64,000 nt of DNA from Billgrantia bachuensis (lineage in GTDB: Bacteria; Pseudomonadota; Gammaproteobacteria; Pseudomonadales; Halomonadaceae): the NCBI RefSeq assembly GCF_011742165.1, contig NZ_JAAQTO010000013.1:186001-250000 (forward strand). Reading direction: 5' to 3'. The notes under the pieces are model-generated. The model made no database searches and had not been told where the DNA came from. It worked only from the letters and a program-made list of their open reading frames with translations. Below, one piece after another: positions 55,758 through 64,000 of the stretch; position 1 is the first letter of the stretch, and each line of letters begins with the position of its first letter. Both the position numbers and the translations under genes were made by a program.

Positions 55758-56800
55758 GTCTCGGGCTCCAGGCACCAGCCCTCGCGCAGGATTAGCGCCA
55801 CCTGCTGCCCTTCGCCAAGTGCCGTGTGGTGGTAGGCCAGTAGCGCTTCGCCGCTTTCGAGGCGCAGGTGCAGCTCGTAGCGCTCGCCGCGGAAGGTCAC
55901 GCTCTCCACTCGTCCACGCAGGCTCTGCGGGGAAAGAGCATCGGGATGCACCGTTACGTGCTCCGGCCGCACCAATACTGGCTGGGTACGCTCGGCAGGA
56001 GCGGCGGCAAGCCCATGCATCAGCGTGGCCTCCTCCAGCCGTTGACCCGGCCGCCCGGCCGCCACGTCCAACAGGCTGCCCTGGCCGATGAAGCTGGCCA
56101 CCCAGGCAGTTCGTGGCTGGCGATAGAGCGTTTCGGGAGTGGCCCACTGCGCCAGCCTGCCCTCGCGCATGACCGCGATGCGGTCTGCCAGCGCCATGGC
56201 CTCGCTCTGATCGTGGGTGACGTAGACCAGGGTGGCCTGGGTGCGGCGGTGGAAGTCGCGGAAGCTCTCCTCCATGGCTGCGCGCAGGTGGCGGTCGAGG
56301 TTGGCCAGCGGCTCGTCGAGCAGCACGACGTCGGGGTCGGTGACCAGACAGCGCGCCAGCGCCACGCGCTGACGCTGGCCACCGCTGAGCTCCTGCGGCG
56401 GGCGCTCAGCGTATGTCGCGAGGCCCACCAGCGCCAGCGCCTGGGCCACCCGACGCCGGTACGTCTCGCCATCCAGGCGGCGCAGCTTGAGCGGGTAGCC
56501 GACGTTGTCGGCCACGCTCATGTGCGGCCACAGGGCGTAGGACTGGAACACCATCGCCATGTTGCGCTGCTCCGGCGGCATGTGATGCTCGCGGCTGGCC
56601 AGGGTGCGCCCGCCCAGGCGAATCTCCCCTTCGCTGAGCGACTCGAAGCCGGCCAGCATGCGCAGCATGGTGGTCTTGCCGCAGCCACTGGGGCCGAGCA
56701 GGGCGACGAACTCTCCCGGGGCGATGTCCAGGGAGAGGGAGTCGACGGCACTCTGCTCGCCGAAGCGCTTGGTGACGCGCTCGATCGTCAACCCTGCCAT
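55754..56800 (-). CDS. ABC transporter ATP-binding protein (FbpC/PotA type)
   Basis: 348 residues: Walker A GPSGCGKTT, Q-loop VFQSYALWPH, signature LSGGQRQRVALAR, Walker B VVLLDEPLANLD, and a C-terminal TOBE-like regulatory domain (about 240-348, PVLVRPEHVTVHP). This is the architecture of iron(III), polyamine, thiosulphate or phosphonate importers. It overlaps the permease gene by 13 nt. Confidence 0.94.
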   Translation of the reverse strand: MAGLTIERVTKRFGEQSAVDSLSLDIAPGEFVALLGPSGCGKTTMLRMLAGFESLSEGEIRLGGRTLASREHHMPPEQRNMAMVFQSYALWPHMSVADNVGYPLKLRRLDGETYRRRVAQALALVGLATYAERPPQELSGGQRQRVALARCLVTDPDVVLLDEPLANLDRHLRAAMEESFRDFHRRTQATLVYVTHDQSEAMALADRIAVMREGRLAQWATPETLYRQPRTAWVASFIGQGSLLDVAAGRPGQRLEEATLMHGLAAAPAERTQPVLVRPEHVTVHPDALSPQSLRGRVESVTFRGERYELHLRLESGEALLAYHHTALGEGQQVALILREGWCLEPET

Positions 56801-58488
56801 GGCACGACCCCCTTGGGCAGGCGCGGCGCCAGCAGGCTCAGGCACAGCATCAGCGCGGCAACCATCAGCACCACCAGTACGGCAACCGCCGAGGCCAGTA
56901 CGCTCTCGCCGCCTTCGTCGAGGTTGAAGATCAGCACGCCCAGGGTCTCGTTGCCTGCACTCCACAGCAGCGCCGAGACGGTCAACTCGTTCACCGCCAG
57001 CAGGAACACCAGCAGCCCGCCAGCGAACAGCGCCGGGGCCACCAGCGGCAGCACGATTCCGCCCAGGCGTCGCCAAGGGCCGGCGCCGGCCAGTTGGGCC
57101 GCCTCCTCGAGCGAGGGGTCGAGCTGGGCAAGGCCGGCGGCCACCGGCTTGAGGCACACCACCAGAAAACGCGCCAGGTAAGCGACGAAGATCAACCCCA
57201 AGGTGCCGTAGAGCGCCACGTTCACCAGCGGAATGGGGCGTACGAAGAGCAGAATGCAGGCCACCGCCAGCACCACGCCGGGCAGCGCATAGGGCAGCTC
57301 GATGGCACTCAGTGCCAGGTTCTGCCAACGCCGGGGCAGGCGCTGCAGGCGGTAGGCCAGCGGCAGGCTGCACAGCATCAGCACCACGGCGGCACAGCCC
57401 GCCAGCCACAGGCTGTTACTCACTGCGCGCCAGGTTGCCCCCTGGCGGCCTATCACCTCGTGATAGGCGTTCAGGGTGGCGGTTTCCCAGCTCAGCGGCA
57501 CGCCCATGGCGGGCACCAGCGAACTGACTACCAGCGCCGCCAGTGGTGCAACGAGAATGACCAGCAACAGTGCCACCAACAGCGCGGTCACCCCGCCCCG
57601 CCAGCGCTCCAGCGAGAAGTCGTGGGCGCGACCACTGTGGCCCACCAGGCCGAAGCGACTGCGCTTCATCCACGCCTGCTGCAGCGCTACCCCGGCCAGC
57701 GCCAGCACGCCGATCAGCAGCGACAGCGATGCCATCTCGGCCAGCACGCCGGTGCCGAAACTGGCCATGCGCTGATAGATCAAGGTCGGTAATACGTAGT
57801 AGCCGGCGGGAATGCCCAGCATGGCGGGAATGCCGAAGTTACCCAGGCTTGAGATGAACGCCATGGCGGCGCCGGCGATCAGGCCGCTGCGGGTCACCGG
57901 CAGAATGATCTGCCCCCATACCTCGACTTGGCGGGCGCCGCTGATGCGCGCCGCCTCGATCAGCTCGCGAGGAAGAGAAAGCAGCGAAGTGCGCAGCGCC
58001 AGGAACACCAGCGGCGCGCTCTGAATACCCAGCAGCAGCGCAATGCCTTCGGCGGAATAGAGCGGCTGCGGGCTACCCAGGGGCGGTGCCATGCCGATGC
58101 TCTTCAGCAGCGGGCTGGCGGGGCCGAACAGCTGCAGCCAGCTCAGCGCGGTGACCTGGGGCGGGATCATCATCGGCAACATGAAGCAGAACACCAGACA
58201 GGCCTTGCCGCGAATGTCGGTGAGGGTGATCACGAAGGCGAACAGGCTGCCCAGTATCAGCGCGATCAGCATGCCCAGCCCCGAGGTGTACAGGCTGCGC
58301 GTGAGCGCCCGCCAGGTGCTCTCGGCCTGCAGTACCCGCCATAGCGGCGACTCGCTGCCCTGGGTCAGGTCGCCCAGCGCCTCCATCAGCAGGCGCAGGC
58401 TGGGCGCGAGACTCAGCGCCAAGATGACCAGCATGAGCAGGGTAAGCAGCCAGCGTTGCTGGCTGCTGTCGGTGAGCCCCGGTGCCAT
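56788..58488 (-). CDS. ABC transporter permease, two fused halves (FbpB-like)
   Basis: 566 residues with about twelve membrane segments in two BPD_transp_1 halves. The EAA-type coupling loops are ELIEAARISGARQVEVWGQI in the first half and PSLEEAAQLAGAGPWRRLGGI in the second. Such fused permeases serve FbpABC-type iron and AEP-type phosphonate importers. It starts 2 nt after the binding-protein stop. Confidence 0.94.
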   Translation of the reverse strand: MAPGLTDSSQQRWLLTLLMLVILALSLAPSLRLLMEALGDLTQGSESPLWRVLQAESTWRALTRSLYTSGLGMLIALILGSLFAFVITLTDIRGKACLVFCFMLPMMIPPQVTALSWLQLFGPASPLLKSIGMAPPLGSPQPLYSAEGIALLLGIQSAPLVFLALRTSLLSLPRELIEAARISGARQVEVWGQIILPVTRSGLIAGAAMAFISSLGNFGIPAMLGIPAGYYVLPTLIYQRMASFGTGVLAEMASLSLLIGVLALAGVALQQAWMKRSRFGLVGHSGRAHDFSLERWRGGVTALLVALLLVILVAPLAALVVSSLVPAMGVPLSWETATLNAYHEVIGRQGATWRAVSNSLWLAGCAAVVLMLCSLPLAYRLQRLPRRWQNLALSAIELPYALPGVVLAVACILLFVRPIPLVNVALYGTLGLIFVAYLARFLVVCLKPVAAGLAQLDPSLEEAAQLAGAGPWRRLGGIVLPLVAPALFAGGLLVFLLAVNELTVSALLWSAGNETLGVLIFNLDEGGESVLASAVAVLVVLMVAALMLCLSLLAPRLPKGVVPWQG

Positions 58489-58490
58489 GG

Positions 58491-59477
58491 TCAGCTTCCG
58501 AACAGGTCGCCGAAGCGCTGCTTGAGCTCGGCTTCCCTGGCCAGGGCGCCTTCAACGTCGAGCGGCATCAGGGCAATGCCGTCGCGGGCGGGGAAGCCGG
58601 CCGGCGGGGCGACCTCGGGATGCGCCGGGAGATAGCCCTGTTCGCTGACCAGTTCCTGGCCTTCGCGCGAGAGAACGAAGTCGACGAACTTCTGCGCCGC
58701 GTCGAGGTTCCTGGCCCCCTGCATGATCGCCACCGGCTCGGTCACGGCGCTCACGCCCTCCTCGGGGAATACGAACTCCACCGGCGAACCCTTGGCCGCC
58801 TCGCGGATCGGCAGGAAGTCGACCACGATGCCGTAGGGCTTGGTGCCTGCCGCCACGGCGTTGAACACGCCGCCATTGCCGCCCTGGGCCTCGACACGGT
58901 TGGCGTGCAGTGCCTCGTAATAGCCCTCGCCCAGCTCGGGATTCGCCTCGATCGACGCCATGTGGATCAACGCGGCACCGGAGTAGAGCGGGCTCGGCAT
59001 GGTCACTTGCCCGGCATATTCGGGCTGGGTGAGCTCCTGCCAACTCTGCGGCTGACGCTCGGCCCCGGTGTTGTAGACGATGCCGGTAGTGATCAGCTTG
59101 GTGCCGTAGTAGTAGCCTTCGGGGTCATAGAGCTCGGCGGCATAGGCTTCGCGTTCCGGACTCAGGTAGGGCTGCAGATGCCCTCCCTGCTTGAGCGACT
59201 CCAGGGTCATGCTGTCGGCAATCAGCAGCACGTCGGGGTTGCTGACGCCGGCGGAGAGTTCGGAGCGCAGCCGGGTCATCAACTGCGTGGTGCCATCACG
59301 CACCCACTCCACCTCGATCTCGGGATGAGCCGCCTGGAAGGCATCGACGGTCTGCTGGGCGTCGCTGTTGGGCTGGCTGGTATAGAGGACCAGCTTCTCG
59401 TCGCCGAAAGCCGGGAGGGCCAGGCCGGCAAGAACCACGGCGGCGGAAAGGGCCGCTGATACGGGGTGCTTCGACAT
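58491..59477 (-). CDS. Periplasmic substrate-binding protein of an ABC importer (FbpA/AEP-like)
   Basis: 328 residues with a signal peptide (AALSAAVVLAGLALPAFG) and the type 2 periplasmic-binding fold: LVLYTSQPNSDAQQTVDAFQ, PDVLLIADSMTLESLKQGG, GIVYNTGAERQPQSWQEL and a C-terminal AAQKFVDFVLSREGQELV. The pattern is that of the group containing FbpA and 2-aminoethylphosphonate binders. A YYYGTKL stretch is present, but the ligand tyrosines of FbpA cannot be confirmed by eye. GGAGG lies before the ATG. First gene of the five-gene operon. Confidence 0.92.
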   Translation of the reverse strand: MSKHPVSAALSAAVVLAGLALPAFGDEKLVLYTSQPNSDAQQTVDAFQAAHPEIEVEWVRDGTTQLMTRLRSELSAGVSNPDVLLIADSMTLESLKQGGHLQPYLSPEREAYAAELYDPEGYYYGTKLITTGIVYNTGAERQPQSWQELTQPEYAGQVTMPSPLYSGAALIHMASIEANPELGEGYYEALHANRVEAQGGNGGVFNAVAAGTKPYGIVVDFLPIREAAKGSPVEFVFPEEGVSAVTEPVAIMQGARNLDAAQKFVDFVLSREGQELVSEQGYLPAHPEVAPPAGFPARDGIALMPLDVEGALAREAELKQRFGDLFGS

Positions 59478-59558
59478 AGGGAAAACCTCCGATGAGTGAG
59501 CCCCATCGACATTACTGCCATTGGCTTACAGCTCCGTGACAGTAGGTTTCCCCGCCGT

Positions 59559-59897
59559 TCATGCCTTCTTGACGAACTCCGACTTCAGCTTCATCGGCCC
59601 GAAGCCATCGATCTTGCAGTCGATGTCATGGTCGCCTTCCACCAAGCGAATGCTCTTCACCTTGGTACCCACCTTGACCACCGATGAGGTGCCCTTGACC
59701 TTGAGGTCCTTGATCACGGTGACGCTGTCGCCGTCCTCGAGAACGTTGCCATTGGCATCGCGCACCACCTTCTCGCCACCCTCGCCGGCTTCCGCCAGGC
59801 CCGACCACTCATGGCCACACTCGGGGCAGGCATACATGTCGGCAACTTCGTAGGTGTACTCGGATTGGCAGGCGGGGCAGTTCGGCAAGGCGCTCAT
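59559..59897 (-). CDS. yjdM: YjdM (PhnA) zinc-ribbon protein
   Basis: 112 residues: an N-terminal zinc ribbon ([12 protein letters not shown]...CPECGHEW) and the C-terminal PhnA domain ([40 protein letters not shown]). Despite the old name PhnA it is not known to cleave phosphonates; the function is unclear. It sits 81 nt upstream of the ABC operon on the same strand. ATG 59897 gives the normal family length. Confidence 0.95.
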   Translation of the reverse strand: MSALPNCPACQSEYTYEVADMYACPECGHEWSGLAEAGEGGEKVVRDANGNVLEDGDSVTVIKDLKVKGTSSVVKVGTKVKSIRLVEGDHDIDCKIDGFGPMKLKSEFVKKA

Positions 59898-59968
59898 GGG
59901 CTTCTCGTGGGCGGATTTCGCGAAGCGCGAAGCATGCCAGAGCGCCCTGGGGGTGTCCAACCAGGTTC

Positions 59969-60430
59969 CTAGCCCTTCAAGCCCTTGGCATAGAACGCCA
60001 TGCTCTCGCTGCAGCGAAAACCCAGCCCTTGGTAGAAGCCGGCAGCCGGGATATCCCTCCCCGTGGCCAGGTACACCGCGCGAACGTCTCGTTCAACCAG
60101 CTCCCGCTCCAGGGCCTGATAGAGCCGCGAGCCGATGCCCTGGCCCTGCCGATGCGAGGCGACGCACATCTCCCTCAGGTAGAACAGCTGGCAATCCAGG
60201 TAGGGCTCGAGGTTGCCCAGCACGAAGCCCGTGACGTCACCTTTGTCGCTTGTCGACAGCATCCCCACGAAGCCGGGCGACGCGTGAAAGTGCTCGAGAC
60301 GCGCCAGGGCGCCATCGACACCCCAGGGTTCGCTCCAGGGCTCCGCGGAGAATACCTGCGCGAACAGTGCCGCGCAGGCTTCCAGGTCACGCTGCTCCAG
60401 TCGCTTTGTCGGCATGGTTGGCTCGTCCAT
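59969..60430 (-). CDS. GNAT-family N-acetyltransferase
   Basis: 153 residues with the acetyl-CoA loop [19 protein letters not shown] and C-terminal [15 protein letters not shown] typical of GNAT enzymes. Acceptor unknown. The start at 60430 lies 8 nt from the preceding stop; ATG 60415 is an equally good alternative. Confidence 0.88.
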   Translation of the reverse strand: MDEPTMPTKRLEQRDLEACAALFAQVFSAEPWSEPWGVDGALARLEHFHASPGFVGMLSTSDKGDVTGFVLGNLEPYLDCQLFYLREMCVASHRQGQGIGSRLYQALERELVERDVRAVYLATGRDIPAAGFYQGLGFRCSESMAFYAKGLKG

Positions 60431-60438
60431 GCCGGCGC

Positions 60439-61302
60439 TTAGCGCTTGTCCTGCGTCTGCGTCTCGAAGTCGCTGGCGTCGTGGCGCTCGTGCAGCTGCT
60501 GCTCCAGCGGGCCGAAGGTGCGGTTGACCATGCGCCCACGCTGCACCGCCGGGCGGGCGTCGATCTCCCTGGCCCAGCGCTGTACGTGCTGGTACTCCTG
60601 CACCTGCAGGAACTCGCCGGCATCGTAGACGCGGCCGAGCGCCAGTTGCCCGTACCAGCACCAGTTGGCGATATCGGCGACGGTATATTCACCGCCGCCG
60701 AGGTAGCGGCTCTCGGCCAGGCGACGGTCCAGCACGTCGAGCTGACGCTTGGCCTCCATGGCGAAGCGATCGATGGCATACTCGATCTTGGTCGGCGCGT
60801 AGGCGTAGAAGTGGCCGAAGCCGCCGCCGAGATAGGGCGCGCTGCCCATCTGCCAGAACAGCCAGTTCAGCGTCTCGGTGCGCCCAGCCGGGTCGCGGGG
60901 CAACAGCTCGCCGAATTTCTCGGCCAGGTAAAGCAGGATCGAGCCCGACTCGAACACCCGGGTGGGCGGCGTGGTGCTGTGGTCCATCAGCGCCGGAATC
61001 TTCGAGTTGGGGTTGACCTCGACGAAGCCGCTGCCGAACTGCTCCCCCTCGCCGATGCGAATCAGCCAGGCATCGTATTCGGCGCCGGCATGGCCCCGCG
61101 CCAACAACTCCTCGAGCATGACGGTGGCCTTCACCCCGTTGGGCGTGGCCAGCGAGTAGAGCTGCAGCGGGTGCTTGCCAACCGGCAGCGGCTTGTCGTG
61201 GGTGGGGCCGGCGATGGGCCGGTTGATGCTGGCGAACTGGCCACCGCTCGCCTTTTCCCACTTCCAGACCTTCGGCGGAACGTACTCATTGTCTTGACTC
61301 AT
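60439..61302 (-). CDS. yghU: Glutathione-dependent disulphide-bond oxidoreductase YghU
   Basis: 287 residues, a Nu-class GST-like enzyme that binds two glutathiones and reduces disulphides. Family features: N-terminal extension VPPKVWKWEKASGGQFASIN, glutathione-contact loop VNPNSKIPALMDH, FESGSILLYLAEKFG, and the LGGGFGHFYAYAPTKIEYA segment. ATG 61302 (MSQDNEYVPP) matches the family start. Confidence 0.95.
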   Translation of the reverse strand: MSQDNEYVPPKVWKWEKASGGQFASINRPIAGPTHDKPLPVGKHPLQLYSLATPNGVKATVMLEELLARGHAGAEYDAWLIRIGEGEQFGSGFVEVNPNSKIPALMDHSTTPPTRVFESGSILLYLAEKFGELLPRDPAGRTETLNWLFWQMGSAPYLGGGFGHFYAYAPTKIEYAIDRFAMEAKRQLDVLDRRLAESRYLGGGEYTVADIANWCWYGQLALGRVYDAGEFLQVQEYQHVQRWAREIDARPAVQRGRMVNRTFGPLEQQLHERHDASDFETQTQDKR

Positions 61303-61440
61303 GAAAGCTCCAATATCTGGTGACGAAGCGTCCCGACCCAATCCTGGGCAACGGGAGGCATGCAATGCCACAAAGATAGCCTGTTAACGTTCGAGCTTCG
61401 AGTCGGCCTTTAAATGGCTTGCGGTTGCATGCGCGTGGGC

Positions 61441-62073
61441 TCACCTATTGGCACTCGAGACGATCAGGATGCCTCCCGCGCCCAGGAAAAGCCCACCGGT
61501 AGTACGATGAAACGCCCGCATCCTGCCGGGGCTGTCGAACCAGCGGCCCAGCCCCGACCCCAGGGTGGCGTAGAGCGTCATCAAGGTCGTGTCGATGACC
61601 AGCCAGGTCAGCGCCAGGATGACGAACTGAATCAACTGCGGTTCGCCGATGGCGATGAAGTTGGGAAACAGGGCAGCGAAGAACAGCAAATCCTTCGGGT
61701 TGCCGATACCCACCAGGAACCCCTGGCGGAACATGGCGGGTACGGACTGGCCCTTCACCGCCGCTGGAGCATCAGCCAGCGGCGACTGGGGCTTGGCCAA
61801 CCAGGCCTGCAAGCCCAGATAGATCAGGTAGGCGCCCCCCAGCAGCTTCAACACGAAGAAGGCCGTTTCCGACGTGGCGAGGACGGCACCAAGCCCCAGT
61901 GCGGAAAGCGTCATCAACACCAGGGAAGCCATACCGCCACCCAGCACCGTGGCGAAGGCCCGGTGCCGGCCGAAACGCAGTCCATGCGTGGTGCATAGCA
62001 GCGCCACCGGCCCCGGAAAGATGATCAGGGCCGTAATCACGCCCACGTAGGTTATCCAGGTCCACCACTCCAC
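61441..62073 (-). CDS. LysE-family exporter
   Basis: 210-residue inner-membrane transporter with about six hydrophobic segments and the motifs IIFPGPVALLCTTHGLRFG and GFLVGIGNPKDLLFFAALFP. The start is GTG 62073 with an AAGGAG site. Exports an amino acid or related compound; no neighbouring regulator. Confidence 0.92.
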   Translation of the reverse strand: MEWWTWITYVGVITALIIFPGPVALLCTTHGLRFGRHRAFATVLGGGMASLVLMTLSALGLGAVLATSETAFFVLKLLGGAYLIYLGLQAWLAKPQSPLADAPAAVKGQSVPAMFRQGFLVGIGNPKDLLFFAALFPNFIAIGEPQLIQFVILALTWLVIDTTLMTLYATLGSGLGRWFDSPGRMRAFHRTTGGLFLGAGGILIVSSANR

Positions 62074-62147
62074 GGGCCATCTCCTTGTAAATTACTATGT
62101 CGCCTGCTGCATACGGCCAACGGCAAAGTTCGAGCTTACCGCAAAGG

Positions 62148-62588
62148 CTATTGCTGCGCCTGAGTCGACAGGGACTCCCGGGGCGTTCGCAGCAGGTAGG
62201 CAAGGTGAAGGAAGGGCACCAGCAGCGGGCTGGCAAATACCCCCAAGGCAATGATGACTCCCCACTCCGGCAGCTCCCAGCCGAAGGCGATCAGGCAGAA
62301 GAGCATCAAGGAGACGCTCACCAACCCGGCGCCCATGCAGGCGGCTCGCCACCACCAGAGGGACTGCGTTCGCCGTGCCAGGTACGTGATTGCGGCACAC
62401 CACAGCCCAACGATACCCAGCATGCCGACCAGCACGAAGAGCATGATCGCCAATTCTTCCGGCCCCCAGGGAAATCCTACCGTGCTCAGCAAGGCCAGTC
62501 CGGAGAACAGGCAGAACAGGCTCACCGGCAGTGCCAGCAAGAGCATCTCGGCAACGATCAAAATCTTGTGGCACAACTGCCTGTTCAT
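62148..62588 (-). CDS. Four-helix integral membrane protein of unknown function
   Basis: 146 residues with four clear membrane segments (LLLALPVSLFCLFSGLALL; IMLFVLVGMLGIVGLWCAAI; CMGAGLVSVSLMLFCLIAFG; WGVIIALGVFASPLLVPFL). AGGAAAG lies before the ATG. No family recognised. Trp- and Cys-containing loops only, no charged pore residues. Confidence 0.75.
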   Translation of the reverse strand: MNRQLCHKILIVAEMLLLALPVSLFCLFSGLALLSTVGFPWGPEELAIMLFVLVGMLGIVGLWCAAITYLARRTQSLWWWRAACMGAGLVSVSLMLFCLIAFGWELPEWGVIIALGVFASPLLVPFLHLAYLLRTPRESLSTQAQQ

Positions 62589-62630
62589 GTTCTTTCCTGC
62601 TTCTTAGGCCATGCGGATACGGTGCCGAAC

Positions 62631-62951
62631 TCAATCACAAAGATGTCGCGCAAAGAAATCGATTAGATACTCATGGTGAAGGTTCTCGCCGGCGCTACCG
62701 GGTATGTGATCCTCCCCTTCGTAGTAGTGCACTTCGGGTTGGTGTCCATGCGCCTGGAGTCGTTGCTCCAGGCGCCTCGTCATCTCCACCGACCAGATAC
62801 GATCCTTCGTCCCATGGGAAAGAAATAGCGGCCCCGGGTAGCGCTCCACCTCTATTAGCGTCGTCGGCAAGAGCCCTTCTTGGGAGCCTTTCCACGACCA
62901 AGCACGCTTATTGCCATCCCAGGCCTGCCAGCCGGGATCGCCGGAGTCCAT
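62631..62951 (-). pseudogene. C-terminal remnant of an alpha/beta hydrolase (BAAT/dienelactone-hydrolase-like)
   Basis: 106 residues retain the catalytic Asp (LSHGTKDRIW) and His (YEGEDHIPGS) of an alpha/beta hydrolase. The nucleophile elbow (GxSxG) and the N-terminal two-thirds are absent: an in-frame TAA lies just upstream and the next gene begins at 62992. A GGGAG site precedes ATG 62951, so a fragment could still be made, but hydrolase activity is not possible. Confidence 0.75.
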
Positions 62952-62991
62952 GATGACTCCCTGTCGTTAGAAAAAATCTGAAAGCAGCGAT

Positions 62992-63528
62992 TTACCGCTC
63001 CATCTCTCCAAGTAACTCCAGCTCGGCATCATGCAGCGAAACCAGCAGAGGCTCGCCGCGGTCGTTGACACGGAACTGGCCAAAACGAGCGGGCTCGTAG
63101 CGCTCGGCATGGCCTTCCTGGAAGAAGAAGGCGTCGGTAGCGAAGCGCACGCGGCCGTTACGCATCCGGTAGCGCAGGCGCATTTCGTCGGAGCCCAGTG
63201 CCTCCTCCCCTGTGCCCAGACGCAGGAAATGCGCCACGCGCTGCGCGTCCAGGCGAACGACCACGTGCCCATCGGTGGCATCTATCTCGCCGTTCTCCAA
63301 GCGGCTTTCGTGCAGCGCATCCTGAATGCGGTTGCCGATATCGAAATTCAGCGCCATGTAGTCGCCCTGCATCAGCGAGCGCGGGTCCACCGGCGCCAGC
63401 TCCAGATACACCACATCGCCTTCGGCCAGGTGGCGCTCCTTGGCCCAGATGCTCCAGTTGACCAGCACCAGGATCAGCACCAGGGTCGCCGCCACTACGA
63501 TCCTGTTCAGCTTGGCTGTCGCCATCAT
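62992..63528 (-). CDS. GDYXXLXY family membrane-anchored protein
   Basis: 178 residues: one N-terminal membrane helix (IVVAATLVLILVLVNWSIW) and a soluble domain with the eponymous motif GDYMALNF. These proteins are nearly always encoded after DUF2157/DUF4401 membrane proteins, as here, and the start overlaps the DUF4401 stop (ATGATG). Presumed inner-membrane complex of unknown role. Confidence 0.92.
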   Translation of the reverse strand: MMATAKLNRIVVAATLVLILVLVNWSIWAKERHLAEGDVVYLELAPVDPRSLMQGDYMALNFDIGNRIQDALHESRLENGEIDATDGHVVVRLDAQRVAHFLRLGTGEEALGSDEMRLRYRMRNGRVRFATDAFFFQEGHAERYEPARFGQFRVNDRGEPLLVSLHDAELELLGEMER

Positions 63529-64000
63529 TGGTCCGCGCCCTCCGCCTCACCGGCCCGCCAGCCGTGCCGCATGGCCCAGCGTATTGCCAGCATCATTACA
63601 CCAAGGGCAAACAGCGTCATTGCTTTAGTCAACAAGGTCGCCTCGAGCCAGTAGTAGTAGTTCGAAATCGAGAGCAGCAGTAACAGTCCCCCAAACCCCA
63701 TGACCAGGCGATTGCCGATGGCAAAGCCCAGTACGACCACCACGGCGCCATGGCTCAGGCCATGGGCCTGGAGCGAGAGCAGCATCAGGACTGCCACGGC
63801 GCCATAGGCCGCCAAGCGTACGAACGGCGCGACTGCGCCGGCATGGTGCTGAAAAACGTACCGAAGCAGCAGCAACAGCGCCAGCATGCCCAGGGCATCC
63901 CCGGCCCAGGGCTCCAGCCAGTCCAGCCCGGTTCCCATGTAGTAGCGCCCAAGCAACAGTGATTGGCCGAAGTACTCCATGGCCTGGATGGCCAGCAATC
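63525..64000 (-). CDS. DUF4401 membrane protein (5' end outside window)
   Basis: The last ~158 residues of a polytopic protein with at least five membrane segments (ALGMLALLLLLRYVF, LAAYGAVAVLMLLSLQAHG, VVVVLGFAIGNRLVMGFGGL, LTKAMTLFALGVMMLAI). Overlaps the GDYXXLXY gene by 4 nt. The N-terminus is beyond the window end. Confidence 0.85.
   Translation of the reverse strand, partial: LLAIQAMEYFGQSLLLGRYYMGTGLDWLEPWAGDALGMLALLLLLRYVFQHHAGAVAPFVRLAAYGAVAVLMLLSLQAHGLSHGAVVVVLGFAIGNRLVMGFGGLLLLLSISNYYYWLEATLLTKAMTLFALGVMMLAIRWAMRHGWRAGEAEGADQ

Overview
This is a high-GC (roughly 60-65% by eye), gene-dense bacterial chromosome segment with no rRNA, tRNA, insertion sequence, prophage or CRISPR array that I can see. 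The gene families (PutA without a DNA-binding domain, PA4780-type RIO kinase, DbpA, RND efflux, GDYXXLXY/DUF4401 pair, DUF3008, DUF3618 and DUF2267 stress proteins) and the acidic proteins point to a halophilic gammaproteobacterium, most likely Halomonadaceae. That assignment is inference from gene content, not a database result.

Layout. 1-1757: a zinc alcohol dehydrogenase (cut by the window start) diverging from a quinone-reductase-like flavoprotein. 1854-10414: a minus-strand amino-acid catabolic set transcribed as a pyrroline-carboxylate-reductase-like enzyme, an NhaC-type transporter, a D-amino-acid dehydrogenase and then PutA, with a divergent AraC regulator. A near-identical ~34-bp element lies upstream of both the first gene and putA. 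The set reads as a D-proline to L-proline to glutamate route. 10466-13433: secreted chorismate mutase, RIO kinase and DbpA helicase. 13696-20977: a complete RND efflux operon with a divergent LysR regulator. 21012-24111: RidA, an ABC exporter and SoxR. A SoxR box inside a 19-bp-spaced promoter faces the ABC exporter.

24222-31630: GST, a creatinase/ectoine-hydrolase-like M24 protein, YeeN, a three-gene envelope-stress cluster and a second-type FtsH. 31706-41444: creatininase-family protein with a tautomerase, a degenerate GGDEF-EAL protein, a dihydrolipoamide-dehydrogenase-like flavoprotein, an active-looking membrane diguanylate cyclase and a large AsmA protein. 41133-44054 holds a paralogous pair of 103-residue unknown proteins bracketing a CurA-type reductase and a DUF2267 protein. 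44207-54135: AraC/LysE, a secreted glycerophosphodiesterase, HIT, another diguanylate cyclase behind a possibly structured, terminator-ended leader, RlpA-like, DUF72, AraC and TPR proteins.

54194-59477: a tight five-gene operon of an FbpA-type binding protein, fused permease, ATPase, metallo-beta-lactamase-fold hydrolase and histidine phosphatase. It looks like an uptake-and-hydrolysis pathway for an unidentified, possibly phosphoester, substrate. 59559-64000: YjdM, GNAT, YghU, LysE, a truncated alpha/beta-hydrolase remnant, and GDYXXLXY/DUF4401 membrane proteins (the last cut by the window end).

The strongest leads are the shared element tying the D-proline-like operon to putA, the SoxR promoter in front of an ABC exporter, and the transporter-plus-hydrolases operon.
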